64,000 nt of DNA, taken from Bacillus sp. FJAT-25509. GTDB lineage: Bacteria; Bacillota; Bacilli; Bacillales; Bacillaceae_G. The position numbers and the translations under genes are program-made. The notes under the pieces are model-generated. The model was not told the origin of the DNA. It worked only from the letters and a program-made list of their open reading frames with translations, and searched no databases. Below, piece by piece: positions 44,376-53,540 of the stretch (the first letter of the stretch is position 1; every line of letters begins with the position of its first letter). The DNA lies in assembly GCF_001420605.1 (NCBI RefSeq), contig NZ_LJIZ01000016.1:186001-250000 (forward strand), read 5' to 3'.

Positions 44376-44729
44376 TTAGAATAGCTTATCATAGTGTTTC
44401 TTTGGATTAGCTATTTTGTTTTTAATAAAATATTCAGCCTCATTTTTAATAATTTCTATGTAATTATGCTTCTTAAATGGTTTTGTATGTTTAAGAATTC
44501 TTCTAAGCCCTCCTTTTACCACTGTTCTCTCATTTTGAACATCTACAATAACAGTCAAGTATAACTTTTCATTATATTTTACTTCTCCCGTAACTTGACC
44601 TTTTTCCAAGTTAACTGTATATTCAGGTACAATTTTCAATGGTGAAAATGATGTCCAACCTGCATTTTTAGGCTGAATTCCAAACAACCTATATAACATA
44701 TCCCAATAAAATTCTTTAAGTTTATTCAT
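44376..44729 (-). CDS. Hypothetical protein
   Basis: A 117-residue basic protein (start MNKLKEFYWDMLYRLFGIQP). It has a beta-rich centre (VTGEVKYNEKLYLTVIVDVQ) and a Lys-rich helical C-terminus. No signal peptide. The ribosome binding site is weak (TTGGAG, about 8 nt). No family recognised. The following gap 44730-45007 has broken coding-like stretches only. Confidence 0.55.
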   Translation of the reverse strand: MNKLKEFYWDMLYRLFGIQPKNAGWTSFSPLKIVPEYTVNLEKGQVTGEVKYNEKLYLTVIVDVQNERTVVKGGLRRILKHTKPFKKHNYIEIIKNEAEYFIKNKIANPKKHYDKLF

Positions 44730-45007
44730 AAATGCTCCAATACTGTTTTGGTGTATTTTAAAATCACATTCTGCCTAATAAGTGTATTAGCAAATTTTAC
44801 GATAATATTTTCATTATACACTCTAAATCCCGCTAAGTGAGTATCCAAATGTTTTAAAAATTTCTGTTAGAGATTACTGGTTTATCCAAAATAACTACTG
44901 CTCTATTGAGTGGAGTATGAATATGTGATGACAAGTTTTTTGTCGCCGAATCTGAAATTTATGAGAATAATAAACTCATTTATCAATTTTTAAAAAACTT
45001 CAAATAA

Positions 45008-45040
45008 AAAAACATAGGGAGAATTTAGTCTTCCTATGTC
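45008..45040 (-). terminator. Terminator of the 49-residue gene
   Basis: ACATAGGAAGA pairs with TCTCCCTATGT across a short AT loop and is followed by seven T on the minus strand. Confidence 0.75.
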
Positions 45041-45050
45041 TTCATTCACA

Positions 45051-45200
45051 TTATTTATCTGTTTTTTTTTGCTTATTTTTCAAATACTCCGCACGCATTT
45101 TTTCAAGTTGCTGCTTTTTATCAAATTTGGCAGGCGTCTGTTTTTCATGAAACTTTGCAACAGCTTGCTGACCTTTCGTATCCAATTGATATTTTCCCAC
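45051..45200 (-). CDS. Small basic helical protein
   Basis: A 49-residue frame starting at GTG 45200 after AGGTGA (MGKYQLDTKGQQAVAKFHEK start). It is rich in Lys and Gln and predicted to be one long helix. Similar short proteins occur in other Bacillaceae without known function. A terminator follows, which supports a real gene. Confidence 0.58.
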   Translation of the reverse strand: MGKYQLDTKGQQAVAKFHEKQTPAKFDKKQQLEKMRAEYLKNKQKKTDK

Positions 45201-45276
45201 TTTGTTCACCTACTTTTGTTGTCTTTAAAGAGAATCTATTCAATAAATATAATATACCTTATTACTGAAGTAAACC

Positions 45277-46224
45277 TTAGTGTATAAATTCATCTCTATA
45301 CTGATTAATCGATTGCTTTTTAAGGTCATCCCAAATTTGTGTTGAAATATTCGCTTCCTTTTGTAACTGATCGAATGTTCTATAAATGGCTTCAATCTCA
45401 CTAAAGGATCCTTCAATCATATTATTCATTGGAAGTTTATGAAATATTTTCAATCCATGGTATGCAATATTTCGATATCTACGTACCAATTTCACTTGAA
45501 AAGCTGGATCAATTTTGTATCCCAATTTTTCTAACACCATAAAGCCCTCATCCATTGCAGAAATCATCTGTAGTAATGCATTCTTATCATTTGCTATTTT
45601 TTTAAAGTCAAAGTTATTTAGATAATGGATTGAGTTCATCGCAACAATTGGTATGAGGTGACTTTTAAGCCAGCCATCAATATGATCATGATATGTTAAT
45701 TTATACTTTGCTTCTTTAAAAGCTTTCTCTAAAGTTGCTTTAAAAGGTATGTCACCTTCCAAACTACCGATTACCATTTGCCCCCCACCACGAATCGAAA
45801 TGATACGCCCACTTTCTTCACGTTTCCCTCCACTAAGTTGAAAACCAAAGGCTATATTCTTTTTGACGATGCTATTTTTATTTAGGAATCTTTGCATATT
45901 TGCCGAATCAGCATTATTCCCAACAAGCACGATGTTTTTACTTATATTTTGTGCTAATTCCGGTAGGACAGAAGGAAATTGATTATATTTCATTACGACA
46001 AATATAAGATCGTAGTAGTCGTCTTGTTCAAGTTTATCAATAATGTTAACTGAATCAACGGTATTTTTTCGTTGGAAATAATGACGAATAACAAGTCCAT
46101 CTTGTTTCAATTGTTCATATCTTTTACTTCTAGCTAAAACAGTTACATCATTCCCTCCTTTTACTAAAGAGTGAGCAAGATAACTTCCCAAAACGCCAGC
46201 ACCAAAAATTAATACTTTCATCAT
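45277..46224 (-). CDS. Ketopantoate reductase family protein (ApbA/PanE-like)
   Basis: A 315-residue NADP-binding oxidoreductase. The Rossmann motif GAGVLGSYLAHSLVKGGNDV lies at residues 8-27, and the C-terminal helical domain has the family layout. The catalytic Lys/Asn/Glu set is only partly recognisable, so the substrate may not be ketopantoate. AGGAG precedes a double ATG. It is divergent from a TetR regulator that probably controls it. Confidence 0.8.
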   Translation of the reverse strand: MMKVLIFGAGVLGSYLAHSLVKGGNDVTVLARSKRYEQLKQDGLVIRHYFQRKNTVDSVNIIDKLEQDDYYDLIFVVMKYNQFPSVLPELAQNISKNIVLVGNNADSANMQRFLNKNSIVKKNIAFGFQLSGGKREESGRIISIRGGGQMVIGSLEGDIPFKATLEKAFKEAKYKLTYHDHIDGWLKSHLIPIVAMNSIHYLNNFDFKKIANDKNALLQMISAMDEGFMVLEKLGYKIDPAFQVKLVRRYRNIAYHGLKIFHKLPMNNMIEGSFSEIEAIYRTFDQLQKEANISTQIWDDLKKQSINQYRDEFIH

Positions 46225-46375
46225 AGTACTCCTATTCTATCGAATCTTAATCGCTAAAGATTTACGGAAATAATACTGGACATTTGTTTTTTATTGAACA
46301 AACGTCTAATATCTAGAAGTTTAGCAACAGACGATCGCTGTATCAATGGTTAATCAAGCTGATTTTGTTTAATAA

Positions 46376-46400
46376 TGAACAAATTAAATCTATTTGTTCA
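46376..46400. promoter_or_regulatory. Candidate TetR operator
   Basis: TGAACAAA-ttaaatcta-TTTGTTCA is a perfect 8-bp inverted repeat midway between the divergent reductase and TetR genes; further TTGTTCA/TGAACAA half-sites flank it. Confidence 0.5.
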
Positions 46401-46504
46401 ACAAAAGTTTAATAAAGTACATTTATTTCTTTTTAGACAGTTGTTCATTATAATTAATCTACTAAAGCAATTCTTATATGAAATGATAAATGAAGGAGTA
46501 TTTT

Positions 46505-47062
46505 ATGGATAAGAGAATCAGAAAATCTAAAAAAGCGATTGAGGATGCACTAATTAGTTTAATGGCGGAGAATGATTTTGAAAGTATCACCATTAATTCA
46601 ATTGCAGAAAAAGCGGACGTCAATAGAGGGACAATTTATTTGCATTACAAAGACAAATTCGATTTATTAGAGCAATGTATAGAAAGAGAGATAAAAGAAT
46701 TATTAATATCTTGTTTGCCTAAAGGCTCCGGAAGTTTTCCATCTAAAACACCTTTACTAAGGACGTTTATCTATTTAGAGAAAAACTCTTTCTTTTACCA
46801 TACTTTGTTAACGAATACTGGGGTTCCCACATTCAGAAATCAATTATTAAGTGTAATGAAAGATGGAATGAGAGATCAATTGAATTTAAATGAATTGAAT
46901 CAAAATATGAACAAAGAGTTCCTTATTCAGTTTTGGTCTTCTGCAACAATTGGGGTGATTGAATGGTGGATCACTCAATCAATGCCAATTACCGCAGAAG
47001 AAATCACGGAACAATTATGGATTTTACTAGAACGAAATCAAATTTTACCAAATATTGAATAA
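46505..47062 (+). CDS. TetR family transcriptional regulator
   Basis: A 185-residue protein: HTH in ALISLMAENDFESITINSIA then EKADVNRGTIYLHYKDKFDL at residues 16-55, and a TetR_C domain common to the YsiA/ DhaS-like Firmicute group (FFYHTLLTNTG, WWITQSMPITAEEI). AAGGAG precedes ATG 46505, 6 nt away. Divergent from the ketopantoate reductase-like gene. Confidence 0.85.
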   Translation: MDKRIRKSKKAIEDALISLMAENDFESITINSIAEKADVNRGTIYLHYKDKFDLLEQCIEREIKELLISCLPKGSGSFPSKTPLLRTFIYLEKNSFFYHTLLTNTGVPTFRNQLLSVMKDGMRDQLNLNELNQNMNKEFLIQFWSSATIGVIEWWITQSMPITAEEITEQLWILLERNQILPNIE

Positions 47063-47139
47063 TGCTAGACTCCATTCTGATTTCGCTATATACAATTCGT
47101 AAATTATTTGCTTTTATTCGTTTTATGTAGGAAAAGAAA

Positions 47140-47427
47140 TCACATTTTTAAAGCATCTACATACTGTTTAGCTTCTAATAATGAAAGTCCTAAAACAGTT
47201 CGAACTTCTCTAATTGCTTGAATTTCTTTTCCTTCATTTATGAGTTTACGCAATTCATTATTAATTGGATGTTCGGGTACTTCTATTACCGTAGCAATCT
47301 GATCTAAAGTAATCTTTATATTTTTCATTCGATTCTCTAATTTATTAAGTTTATCAATAACCGTTGTAATCAGAACAAAAACAATGATTAACAATAATCC
47401 AAGAAACGTATATTCCACCTTATTCAC
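47140..47427 (-). CDS. Membrane-anchored protein with a ribosomal L7/L12 C-terminal-like domain
   Basis: A 95-residue protein: one transmembrane segment at residues 6-25, a coiled linker (KLNKLENRMKNIKITLDQIA), then a C-terminal half reading LRKLINEGKEIQAIREVRTV and LGLSLLEAKQYVDAL. That half matches the bL12 C-terminal pattern (EGKKIEAIKAVRE..GLGLKEAK..V). The real bL12 has no membrane anchor, so this is a separate protein of unknown role. Confidence 0.68.
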   Translation of the reverse strand: MNKVEYTFLGLLLIIVFVLITTVIDKLNKLENRMKNIKITLDQIATVIEVPEHPINNELRKLINEGKEIQAIREVRTVLGLSLLEAKQYVDALKM

Positions 47428-47563
47428 CTACCAATTTATATTAGTTAGCAATGTCTATGGGAAATCAGTGAAAAATTATTAGGTATAAAATTTCCTAGTT
47501 AATACATGTGTTTTTAAAAATGTATTGCTCCCTATAAAGAGTAAACTTAAAAAGAGATTTCTT

Positions 47564-47596
47564 GAAATGACTCCGGTACTCAACCGGAGTCATTTC
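47564..47596. repeat. Perfect 13-bp inverted repeat without T-run
   Basis: GAAATGACTCCGG and CCGGAGTCATTTC around a 7-nt loop. It stands alone in the gap 47428-47903, which also holds a fragment of the AACTAACGCA repeat (about 47727-47760) and no gene. Confidence 0.5.
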
Positions 47597-47903
47597 ATTT
47601 AATGTCCATTGCAGACGATGACATTTTTGATTTTAATCTGTTCTAATCCATCAGGTCACAAATTGTAATTATGAACAATTACTACTAAGTTCTTATGTAA
47701 CCAAAATGTGCCTATAGAACATACAAGTTACTATCGCACTTTAAAGTACGTTCTTTTTTTCTTTATAAATTTATTCCATAATAACAACTGTAGAGAATAG
47801 ATTCCTTAGAGGTCATCTTTAATCATCTAATTTCTATTCTCTAACTAAAATTTAACTTAACTTCATATTTTACATGAAGATTAATATATATAGGAGGATT
47901 TAT

Positions 47904-48920
47904 ATGAAAGAGAATAACTTATTTCAAGGAAAATTAGGTTTTGGAACTGCCCCACTCGGAAATATGTTCCGTAACATCCCTGATGAGGAAGCATACGCAA
48001 CTGTTGTAGCAGCTTGGGATAATGGCATTCGCTACTTTGATACAGCGCCACTATATGGTGCAGGTCTAGCTGAAATCCGCCTTGGAGAAGTATTATCAAG
48101 ATACAATCGTGATGATTATGTTTTAAGTACAAAAGTGGGACGTTTAATTTTAGATGAACTAGAAGACGTTTCTGCACGAGACTTAGGTGAAAAAGGTGGA
48201 GTTTTTGAATTTGGACGTAAGAATAAGCTTGTGAACGATTATAGTGCTGACGCAACTTTACGTTCAATCGAACAAAGTTTAAATCGTTTGAAAACAGATC
48301 GTTTAGACATTGTCTATGTTCATGATATTGCACAAGACTTTTATGGTGACGATTGGATTGCACAGTTTGAAATTGCTCGCACTGGAGCTTTCCGCGTACT
48401 TTCTCAATTACGAGATGAAGGTGTTATTAAATCTTGGGGACTTGGTGTTAATAAAGTAGAACCAATCGAAATCGCATTAGAATTAGGTGAATACAAACCC
48501 GATGTTAGTTTATTAGCTGGTCGTTATACACTTTTGGATCACGATCGTGCGCTTCAACGATTAATGCCTGAAGCTGCTAAACAAAATGTTGATATTATCG
48601 TTGGTGGACCATATAGCTCAGGTATTCTAGCTGGTGGAACTCACTTCGAGTATCAAAAAGCATCACCTGAAATTATCTCGAAAGTTGAGAAAATCAAAGG
48701 AATTGCAAATCGACATGGTATCAGTGTGAAAGCTGCAGCTCTTCAATTCTCATTAGCAAATCCAGCAGTTGCAACAGTCATTCCAGGTGCAAGTAAACCA
48801 GAGCGAATTGCCGAAGACCAAGCAGCATTAAATGAAGTAATTCCAGCTACATTCTGGCATGAAATGAGAGAACAAAAACTAGTATCAGAAAATGCACCAC
48901 TACCAATCGACATTAAATAA
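47904..48920 (+). CDS. Aldo/keto reductase
   Basis: A 338-residue NADPH-dependent TIM-barrel oxidoreductase. YFDTAPLYGAGLAEIRLGEV near residues 43-62 holds the catalytic Asp and Tyr, KVGR the catalytic Lys, and YVHD the His. It is most like D-threo-aldose 1-dehydrogenase/pyridoxal reductase-type members. AGGAGG precedes ATG 47904. It forms a two-gene unit with the SRPBCC protein 26 bp downstream. Confidence 0.88.
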   Translation: MKENNLFQGKLGFGTAPLGNMFRNIPDEEAYATVVAAWDNGIRYFDTAPLYGAGLAEIRLGEVLSRYNRDDYVLSTKVGRLILDELEDVSARDLGEKGGVFEFGRKNKLVNDYSADATLRSIEQSLNRLKTDRLDIVYVHDIAQDFYGDDWIAQFEIARTGAFRVLSQLRDEGVIKSWGLGVNKVEPIEIALELGEYKPDVSLLAGRYTLLDHDRALQRLMPEAAKQNVDIIVGGPYSSGILAGGTHFEYQKASPEIISKVEKIKGIANRHGISVKAAALQFSLANPAVATVIPGASKPERIAEDQAALNEVIPATFWHEMREQKLVSENAPLPIDIK

Positions 48921-48946
48921 TAACTATATGATAGGAGCGATATAAA

Positions 48947-49372
48947 ATGGCTAACACAATCGTTACAATGGAAATTCCAGCAAATCCTGAAAAAGTATGG
49001 CAATTAATTGGCGGTTTCAATTCGCTACCAGATTGGTTACCATATATCCCAAGTAGTGAATTATTAGAAGGTGGACGTGTTCGTAGTTTGGCAAATCCGG
49101 ATGGCGATGCAATTGTTGAACGCCTTGAAGCATTCAATGATAAAGAGCGTTTTTATACGTACTCAATAATGAAAGCACCATTCCCAGTTACAAACTATCA
49201 ATCGACAATACGTGTTCAAGAGCATTCAGATCGAAATAAATCAATTGTTGAGTGGTCTGGTAGTTTTACTCCTGTGGATGTAACTGATGAGGAAGTAATC
49301 AATCTATTCCATGGGATTTATAAAGATGGATTGGAAGCATTAAGACAAGCATTTCAAGTTTTAACTGTATAA
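48947..49372 (+). CDS. SRPBCC family protein (polyketide cyclase/dehydrase-like)
   Basis: A 141-residue protein with the helix-grip fold: MEIPANPEKVWQLIGGFNSL at the start, WSGSFTPVDVTDEEVI near residue 101, and a long C-terminal helix (IYKDGLEALRQAFQ). Such proteins bind hydrophobic ligands. AGGAG precedes the ATG. Linked to the aldo/keto reductase, which suggests a shared small-molecule conversion. Confidence 0.82.
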   Translation: MANTIVTMEIPANPEKVWQLIGGFNSLPDWLPYIPSSELLEGGRVRSLANPDGDAIVERLEAFNDKERFYTYSIMKAPFPVTNYQSTIRVQEHSDRNKSIVEWSGSFTPVDVTDEEVINLFHGIYKDGLEALRQAFQVLTV

Positions 49373-49392
49373 TAACTAAATTATTAAATATA

Positions 49393-49428
49393 GAAATAGA
49401 GGATAAGTTAGTATTTATCCTCTATTTC
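49393..49428 (+). terminator. Terminator of the reductase/SRPBCC unit
   Basis: GAAATAGAGGATAA and TTATCCTCTATTTC form a 14-bp perfect stem followed by TTCGTTT. Confidence 0.75.
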
Positions 49429-49500
49429 TTCGTTTAAGTAGCTGTTTATAAAATGGGAAAGGAGATTTTACTTTCTCACATCACCTATTTTATAAAAAAG

Positions 49501-49533
49501 AAAAATCCGCTCCATTTTTTGTAGCGGATTTTT
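49501..49533. terminator. Terminator near the end of hisC
   Basis: AAAAATCCGCT and AGCGGATTTTT form an 11-bp stem; usable in both directions, 64 bp past the hisC stop. Confidence 0.75.
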
Positions 49534-49596
49534 CGTGTGATTATATTAGCTATATAGTAGGGTATTAGGCCCCATCTTTGACGATTTACTTATTCA

Positions 49597-50679
49597 TTAG
49601 ATTGTAGAAGTATTTTTCGTTAATGCTGGCTTCAAATGTAAGATTAATCCTTCATTTTCAGCAGCAGTTCCGATTGTAATTCTGATTCCATTAGGGAAAG
49701 AACGGATAATGTATCCTTTTGATTCTAAATCCTTAAAGATTTCCTGGCTGTTTTCAAGTGGCACAAATATAAAGTTTGCTTGAGATGGATAGTATTCGAT
49801 ACCATAACTGTTGAAAAACTCTTCGTATTGATCCATGCCTTTTTTATTTTGTTCAACACAGTTTTTAATAAAGACTTGGTCTTCAAGTGCTGCTATTGCT
49901 GCTACTTGAGATAGCATTGAAGTGTTGAATGGAAGTCTAGCAATATTTAATTCTTGAATTAATTTGCTATTTGCGATACCATAGCCGATTCGGAATGATG
50001 CTAGGCCGTATGCTTTTGAAAAAGTTCTTAAAACGATTAGATTTTCAAATTTATTTAGTAATGAGATTGTATCAGGGAAATCTGATGCTGATACATATTC
50101 AACATAAGCTTCGTCAACAACTACAAAAGTAGTGCTTGGTACTTTTTCTAAAAACTCGACTAATTTGCGGCTTCCAATATATGTACCTGTTGGGTTATTT
50201 GGATTACAAATCCAAACAATTTTAGTATTCGCATCTACTTGTGCAAGCATAGAATCTAAATCGTGTACACCTTTAACTAAAGGAACTGGTCTTACTTCAG
50301 CACCTTCTATAACTGCGTGATGAGCATATTGTGAAAAAGTTTGAGATGCTTGTACAATATTATGTTCTTTCGTTAGCAACGCTCGACTAATCATTTGAAT
50401 AACTTCGTCAGCACCACTTCCGAATATTAATTGATCTGGCTGTATATTTAAGAAATTCGCTAGTTTCTTACTAATTTCTTCTGTCGCACCATCTGGATAA
50501 ATCGCAAACTTACTTACTACATTACGTAGTTCTTCAAAAACTTTAGGAGAACATCCGAATGGGTTTTCATTTGATGCAAGTTTTACAACTTTGTCTAGAC
50601 CATATTCACGCATGACTACTTCACTTGGCTTTCCTGGTGTGTATGCTTGAAGAGTCAAAATTTGTGGTTTCACGTACAT
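49597..50679 (-). CDS. hisC: Histidinol-phosphate aminotransferase
   Basis: A 360-residue class I/II PLP enzyme. CNPNNPTG near residue 158, the PLP lysine in RTFSKAYGLASFRIGY near residue 221, and the C-terminal RSFPNGIRITIG (Arg for the phosphate) identify HisC. It makes histidinol phosphate from imidazole acetol phosphate. It is not in the main his operon but lies about 175 bp downstream of hmgA; B. subtilis HisC also handles tyrosine and phenylalanine, so it could feed HppD. AAGGAG precedes the ATG. Confidence 0.92.
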   Translation of the reverse strand: MYVKPQILTLQAYTPGKPSEVVMREYGLDKVVKLASNENPFGCSPKVFEELRNVVSKFAIYPDGATEEISKKLANFLNIQPDQLIFGSGADEVIQMISRALLTKEHNIVQASQTFSQYAHHAVIEGAEVRPVPLVKGVHDLDSMLAQVDANTKIVWICNPNNPTGTYIGSRKLVEFLEKVPSTTFVVVDEAYVEYVSASDFPDTISLLNKFENLIVLRTFSKAYGLASFRIGYGIANSKLIQELNIARLPFNTSMLSQVAAIAALEDQVFIKNCVEQNKKGMDQYEEFFNSYGIEYYPSQANFIFVPLENSQEIFKDLESKGYIIRSFPNGIRITIGTAAENEGLILHLKPALTKNTSTI

Positions 50680-50853
50680 GCTTATTTCTCCTTTTATTCA
50701 AAGTTTTGTATAATGTTGTCAGTTTATCATATTATTAAGCTGTTAATCTAGTCCTATTTTCAAGAATATTTCAAATTATCTAGTTCCATATTGCCTGCGT
50801 TATTTTGAAAATAGCTTGCTTCAAATTCAAATAAAAAGTAGAATCATAAGACT

Positions 50854-52005
50854 CTACTTTTCAAGCCAACTACCCATATAAGCCGGATCTTCATATTGAT
50901 GTGCTTCTTTTACTACGTAAAGTGGTCTGAATGTATCAATCATAACTGCTAGTTCTAATGTTTCTTTCTTTCCAATACTACCTTCAGTTTTACCTGGATG
51001 TGGTCCATGTGGAATACCTGATGGATGTAATGTAATAGACTCTTGTTCGATTCCTTTTCTACTCATAAAGTTTCCTTCTACATAGTAAAGGACTTCATCA
51101 CTGTTTACATTACTGTGAACATAAGGTGCCGGAATTGCTTCAGGATGATAATCATACATCCTTGGAACAAATGAGCACACTACAAAATTATGTCCTTCGA
51201 ATGTTTGATGTACTGGTGGTGGCTGATGAATTCTTCCTGTAATCGGTTCGAAATCTTCAATATTAAATGCCCATGGATATAAATACCCATCCCATCCTAC
51301 TACATCAAATGGATGATGAGTTAAGACATGTTTATAAAGGTTTCCTCTTGCTCTAGTTAAAACAGTAAATTCACCTTTTTCATCATATGTCTCTAACGTT
51401 TCTGGTCCTCTAAAATCACGTTCGCAAAATGGGCTATGCTCAAGCATTTGGCCATATTCATTTCGATAACGTCTTGGAGTTGTTAATTGGCTATTAGACT
51501 CAACAATTAAAAACTTCGTATCATCATTTGGAACTACTTTGTAAATTGTTCCAATAGGGATCATGATATAATCGCCTTTACGGTACGTGATTGTTCCGAA
51601 CATTGTTTGGATTTCACCTGAACCATAATGGACAAAGAACATTTCATCTCCTTCACCATTTCGATAAAAATGTTTGCTTTCCTCTGTTACGTTTGCAACT
51701 GCAATTAATAGATCAGAGTTACCTAAAACGTATACTCTTCCTTCTAAAGCATCGCCTGTACGCTCTAAATTGTTTGTACGAATATGGCGGTGTTGTAATG
51801 ATGTCTGTTCTTCAAATTCGATTTGAAGTGATTTATAAAATGATGTTTCACTAACTGAAGTAGGCATATGGTTATGATATAAAATAGATTGAGTGCCTGA
51901 AAATCCTTTTGTACCCATTACCTGCTCTCTGTATAATGACCCATCTTCTTTTCGAAATTGAATATGTCTTTTCTTTGGAATCTTACCTAGACTACGATAA
52001 TACAC
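50854..52005 (-). CDS. hmgA: Homogentisate 1,2-dioxygenase
   Basis: A 383-residue Fe(II) ring-cleaving dioxygenase that converts homogentisate to maleylacetoacetate. The cupin-type iron region is visible in PYVHSNVNSDEVLYYVEGNF and HPSGIPHGPHPGKTEG near residues 286-340. It begins with GTG after GAGGGGAAG. Bacterial forms of this length are shorter than the animal enzyme. It ends the hppD operon. Confidence 0.93.
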   Translation of the reverse strand: MYYRSLGKIPKKRHIQFRKEDGSLYREQVMGTKGFSGTQSILYHNHMPTSVSETSFYKSLQIEFEEQTSLQHRHIRTNNLERTGDALEGRVYVLGNSDLLIAVANVTEESKHFYRNGEGDEMFFVHYGSGEIQTMFGTITYRKGDYIMIPIGTIYKVVPNDDTKFLIVESNSQLTTPRRYRNEYGQMLEHSPFCERDFRGPETLETYDEKGEFTVLTRARGNLYKHVLTHHPFDVVGWDGYLYPWAFNIEDFEPITGRIHQPPPVHQTFEGHNFVVCSFVPRMYDYHPEAIPAPYVHSNVNSDEVLYYVEGNFMSRKGIEQESITLHPSGIPHGPHPGKTEGSIGKKETLELAVMIDTFRPLYVVKEAHQYEDPAYMGSWLEK

Positions 52006-52015
52006 ACGCTTCCCC

Positions 52016-52912
52016 TCACTTTCTTACAGTATTTCGTAATGTACCTAAACCAGTAATGCTTAACTCAACAACGTCTCCATCTTCTAACCAGCGATGTTTT
52101 TCTTCACCAAGTTCTAAGATACAACCTGTTCCAACCGTTCCGGAGCCAATTACATCACCTGGATATAGCGTTACATTTTTTGATGCATGAGAAATTAATT
52201 CTGGAACGGAATAATAAATTGTAGAAAAATTGCCACTAGAAATGATTTTTCCATTAACTGCAGCTGTCATCTTCAAATCATAGCTTTTACCTGTTCTGAA
52301 TTTCTCAATTTCATCTTTTGTTACAATACAAGGTCCTAGAGAAGTAGCAAAATCCTTACCTTTTGATGGACCTAAGCCAACTTTTACTTCATGTGCTTGA
52401 ATATCTCTAGCACTCCAGTCATTCAAAATTGTATAGCCAAGAATATAATCATCGGCTTCTTCAACAGGGATATCTTTACCTTCTTTACCGATAATACAAG
52501 CGATTTCTAATTCAAAATCCATCTTTTTGCAATTAGTTGGAATGCTTACATAATCTTCAGGTCCAATAACCGCTCGATGATTCGTAAAATAGAAAACTGG
52601 TACGTCATACCACTCAGGTATCATCTCTAGACCTCTTCTGCCGCGAGCAGTTTTTACATGCTCCTCAAAGGCATAAAAATCACGGATACTTTGTGGTCTT
52701 GGTAATGGTGCTCGCAATTGAACAGAAGAAAGTGGAATACCTTCTCCTGATATTTCTGCTATTTCATTTTTATATAAATCATAGTTTTCTAGAATCGTTA
52801 GTAAATCTGCTGGAATTCGGCCATTACTAGCTTTATTAAGGTCGATTACTTGATCTTCAACTAATAAACCTGCACGCTCATTACCATCATATTGAAAAGT
52901 TATAAATTTCAT
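52016..52912 (-). CDS. fahA: Fumarylacetoacetate hydrolase family protein
   Basis: A 298-residue FAH-fold hydrolase. The metal-binding core is seen in MDFELEIACIIGKEG and LNDWSARDIQAHEV, then SKGKDFATSLGPCIV and GDVIGSGTVGTGCILELG. In this operon it should cleave fumaryl- or maleylacetoacetate. ATG 52912 starts 5 bp after the flavin reductase gene, with AAAAAGGTGAAG upstream; a longer frame is artefactual. No maleylacetoacetate isomerase is present nearby. Confidence 0.9.
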   Translation of the reverse strand: MKFITFQYDGNERAGLLVEDQVIDLNKASNGRIPADLLTILENYDLYKNEIAEISGEGIPLSSVQLRAPLPRPQSIRDFYAFEEHVKTARGRRGLEMIPEWYDVPVFYFTNHRAVIGPEDYVSIPTNCKKMDFELEIACIIGKEGKDIPVEEADDYILGYTILNDWSARDIQAHEVKVGLGPSKGKDFATSLGPCIVTKDEIEKFRTGKSYDLKMTAAVNGKIISSGNFSTIYYSVPELISHASKNVTLYPGDVIGSGTVGTGCILELGEEKHRWLEDGDVVELSITGLGTLRNTVRK

Positions 52913-52916
52913 ACCT

Positions 52917-53528
52917 TCACCTTTTTCTTTCAATTGCAAAAGTATCAGAAATAGCACGTGTGTAAGAATGTCCAGCAAGGCGGCCAACTGGATTTAGCTT
53001 TTCAGTATTGATTTTGCCATCTGCATATAATTCATCATTTATATGAACATTAACGACTTTACCAATTACTAAACTTCCAGCACCTTTGTTCTCACCAAAA
53101 TGTAGTAGCTCATGAAGCTCACATTCTAGTCCTACTAAACTTTCTTTTACTCGAGGAACTTGTACAGTTGTCCCATCGACTTTTGTAAGGCCAACTTGTT
53201 CAAATTCATCTACTCCATACGGAAAATCTGCAGCAGCATTATTAACTTGTTCGCAAATTTCTTCACTTACAATATTAATAATGAATCGCTTCGTCAGTTC
53301 AATATTTTTTAATGTGTCTTTTTTCTCGCCGTCTGTACCTCTAATCATAGGTGCAAAGCACACTAACATCGGGTCAGCACAAATCGCTGTAAAGAAACTA
53401 AAAGGTGCAACATTCGCTACACCTTCTAAGTTTACAGTTGAAACAAATGCAATCGGACGAGGCAACACTGAACCAATTAACAGCTTATAAGCATCTTGCC
53501 ATGGTAAAGTATCCGGTCTAATTTCCAT
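52917..53528 (-). CDS. Flavin reductase family protein
   Basis: A 203-residue FMN-binding split-barrel protein (PRPIAFVSTVNLEGVANVAP, then FFTAICADPMLVCFAP). AAGGAG precedes the ATG. It lies between hppD and the FAH gene, an arrangement common in Bacillus homogentisate operons; its precise reaction there is not established. Confidence 0.86.
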   Translation of the reverse strand: MEIRPDTLPWQDAYKLLIGSVLPRPIAFVSTVNLEGVANVAPFSFFTAICADPMLVCFAPMIRGTDGEKKDTLKNIELTKRFIINIVSEEICEQVNNAAADFPYGVDEFEQVGLTKVDGTTVQVPRVKESLVGLECELHELLHFGENKGAGSLVIGKVVNVHINDELYADGKINTEKLNPVGRLAGHSYTRAISDTFAIERKR

Positions 53529-53540
53529 TGTTACAACTCC

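Noticed and set aside
44870-45006. Coding remnant (CDDKFFVAESEIYENNKLIY frame)
   Set aside because: The stretch looks protein-like but is interrupted by stops, has no start or ribosome binding site, and overlaps another open frame; too weak to list.
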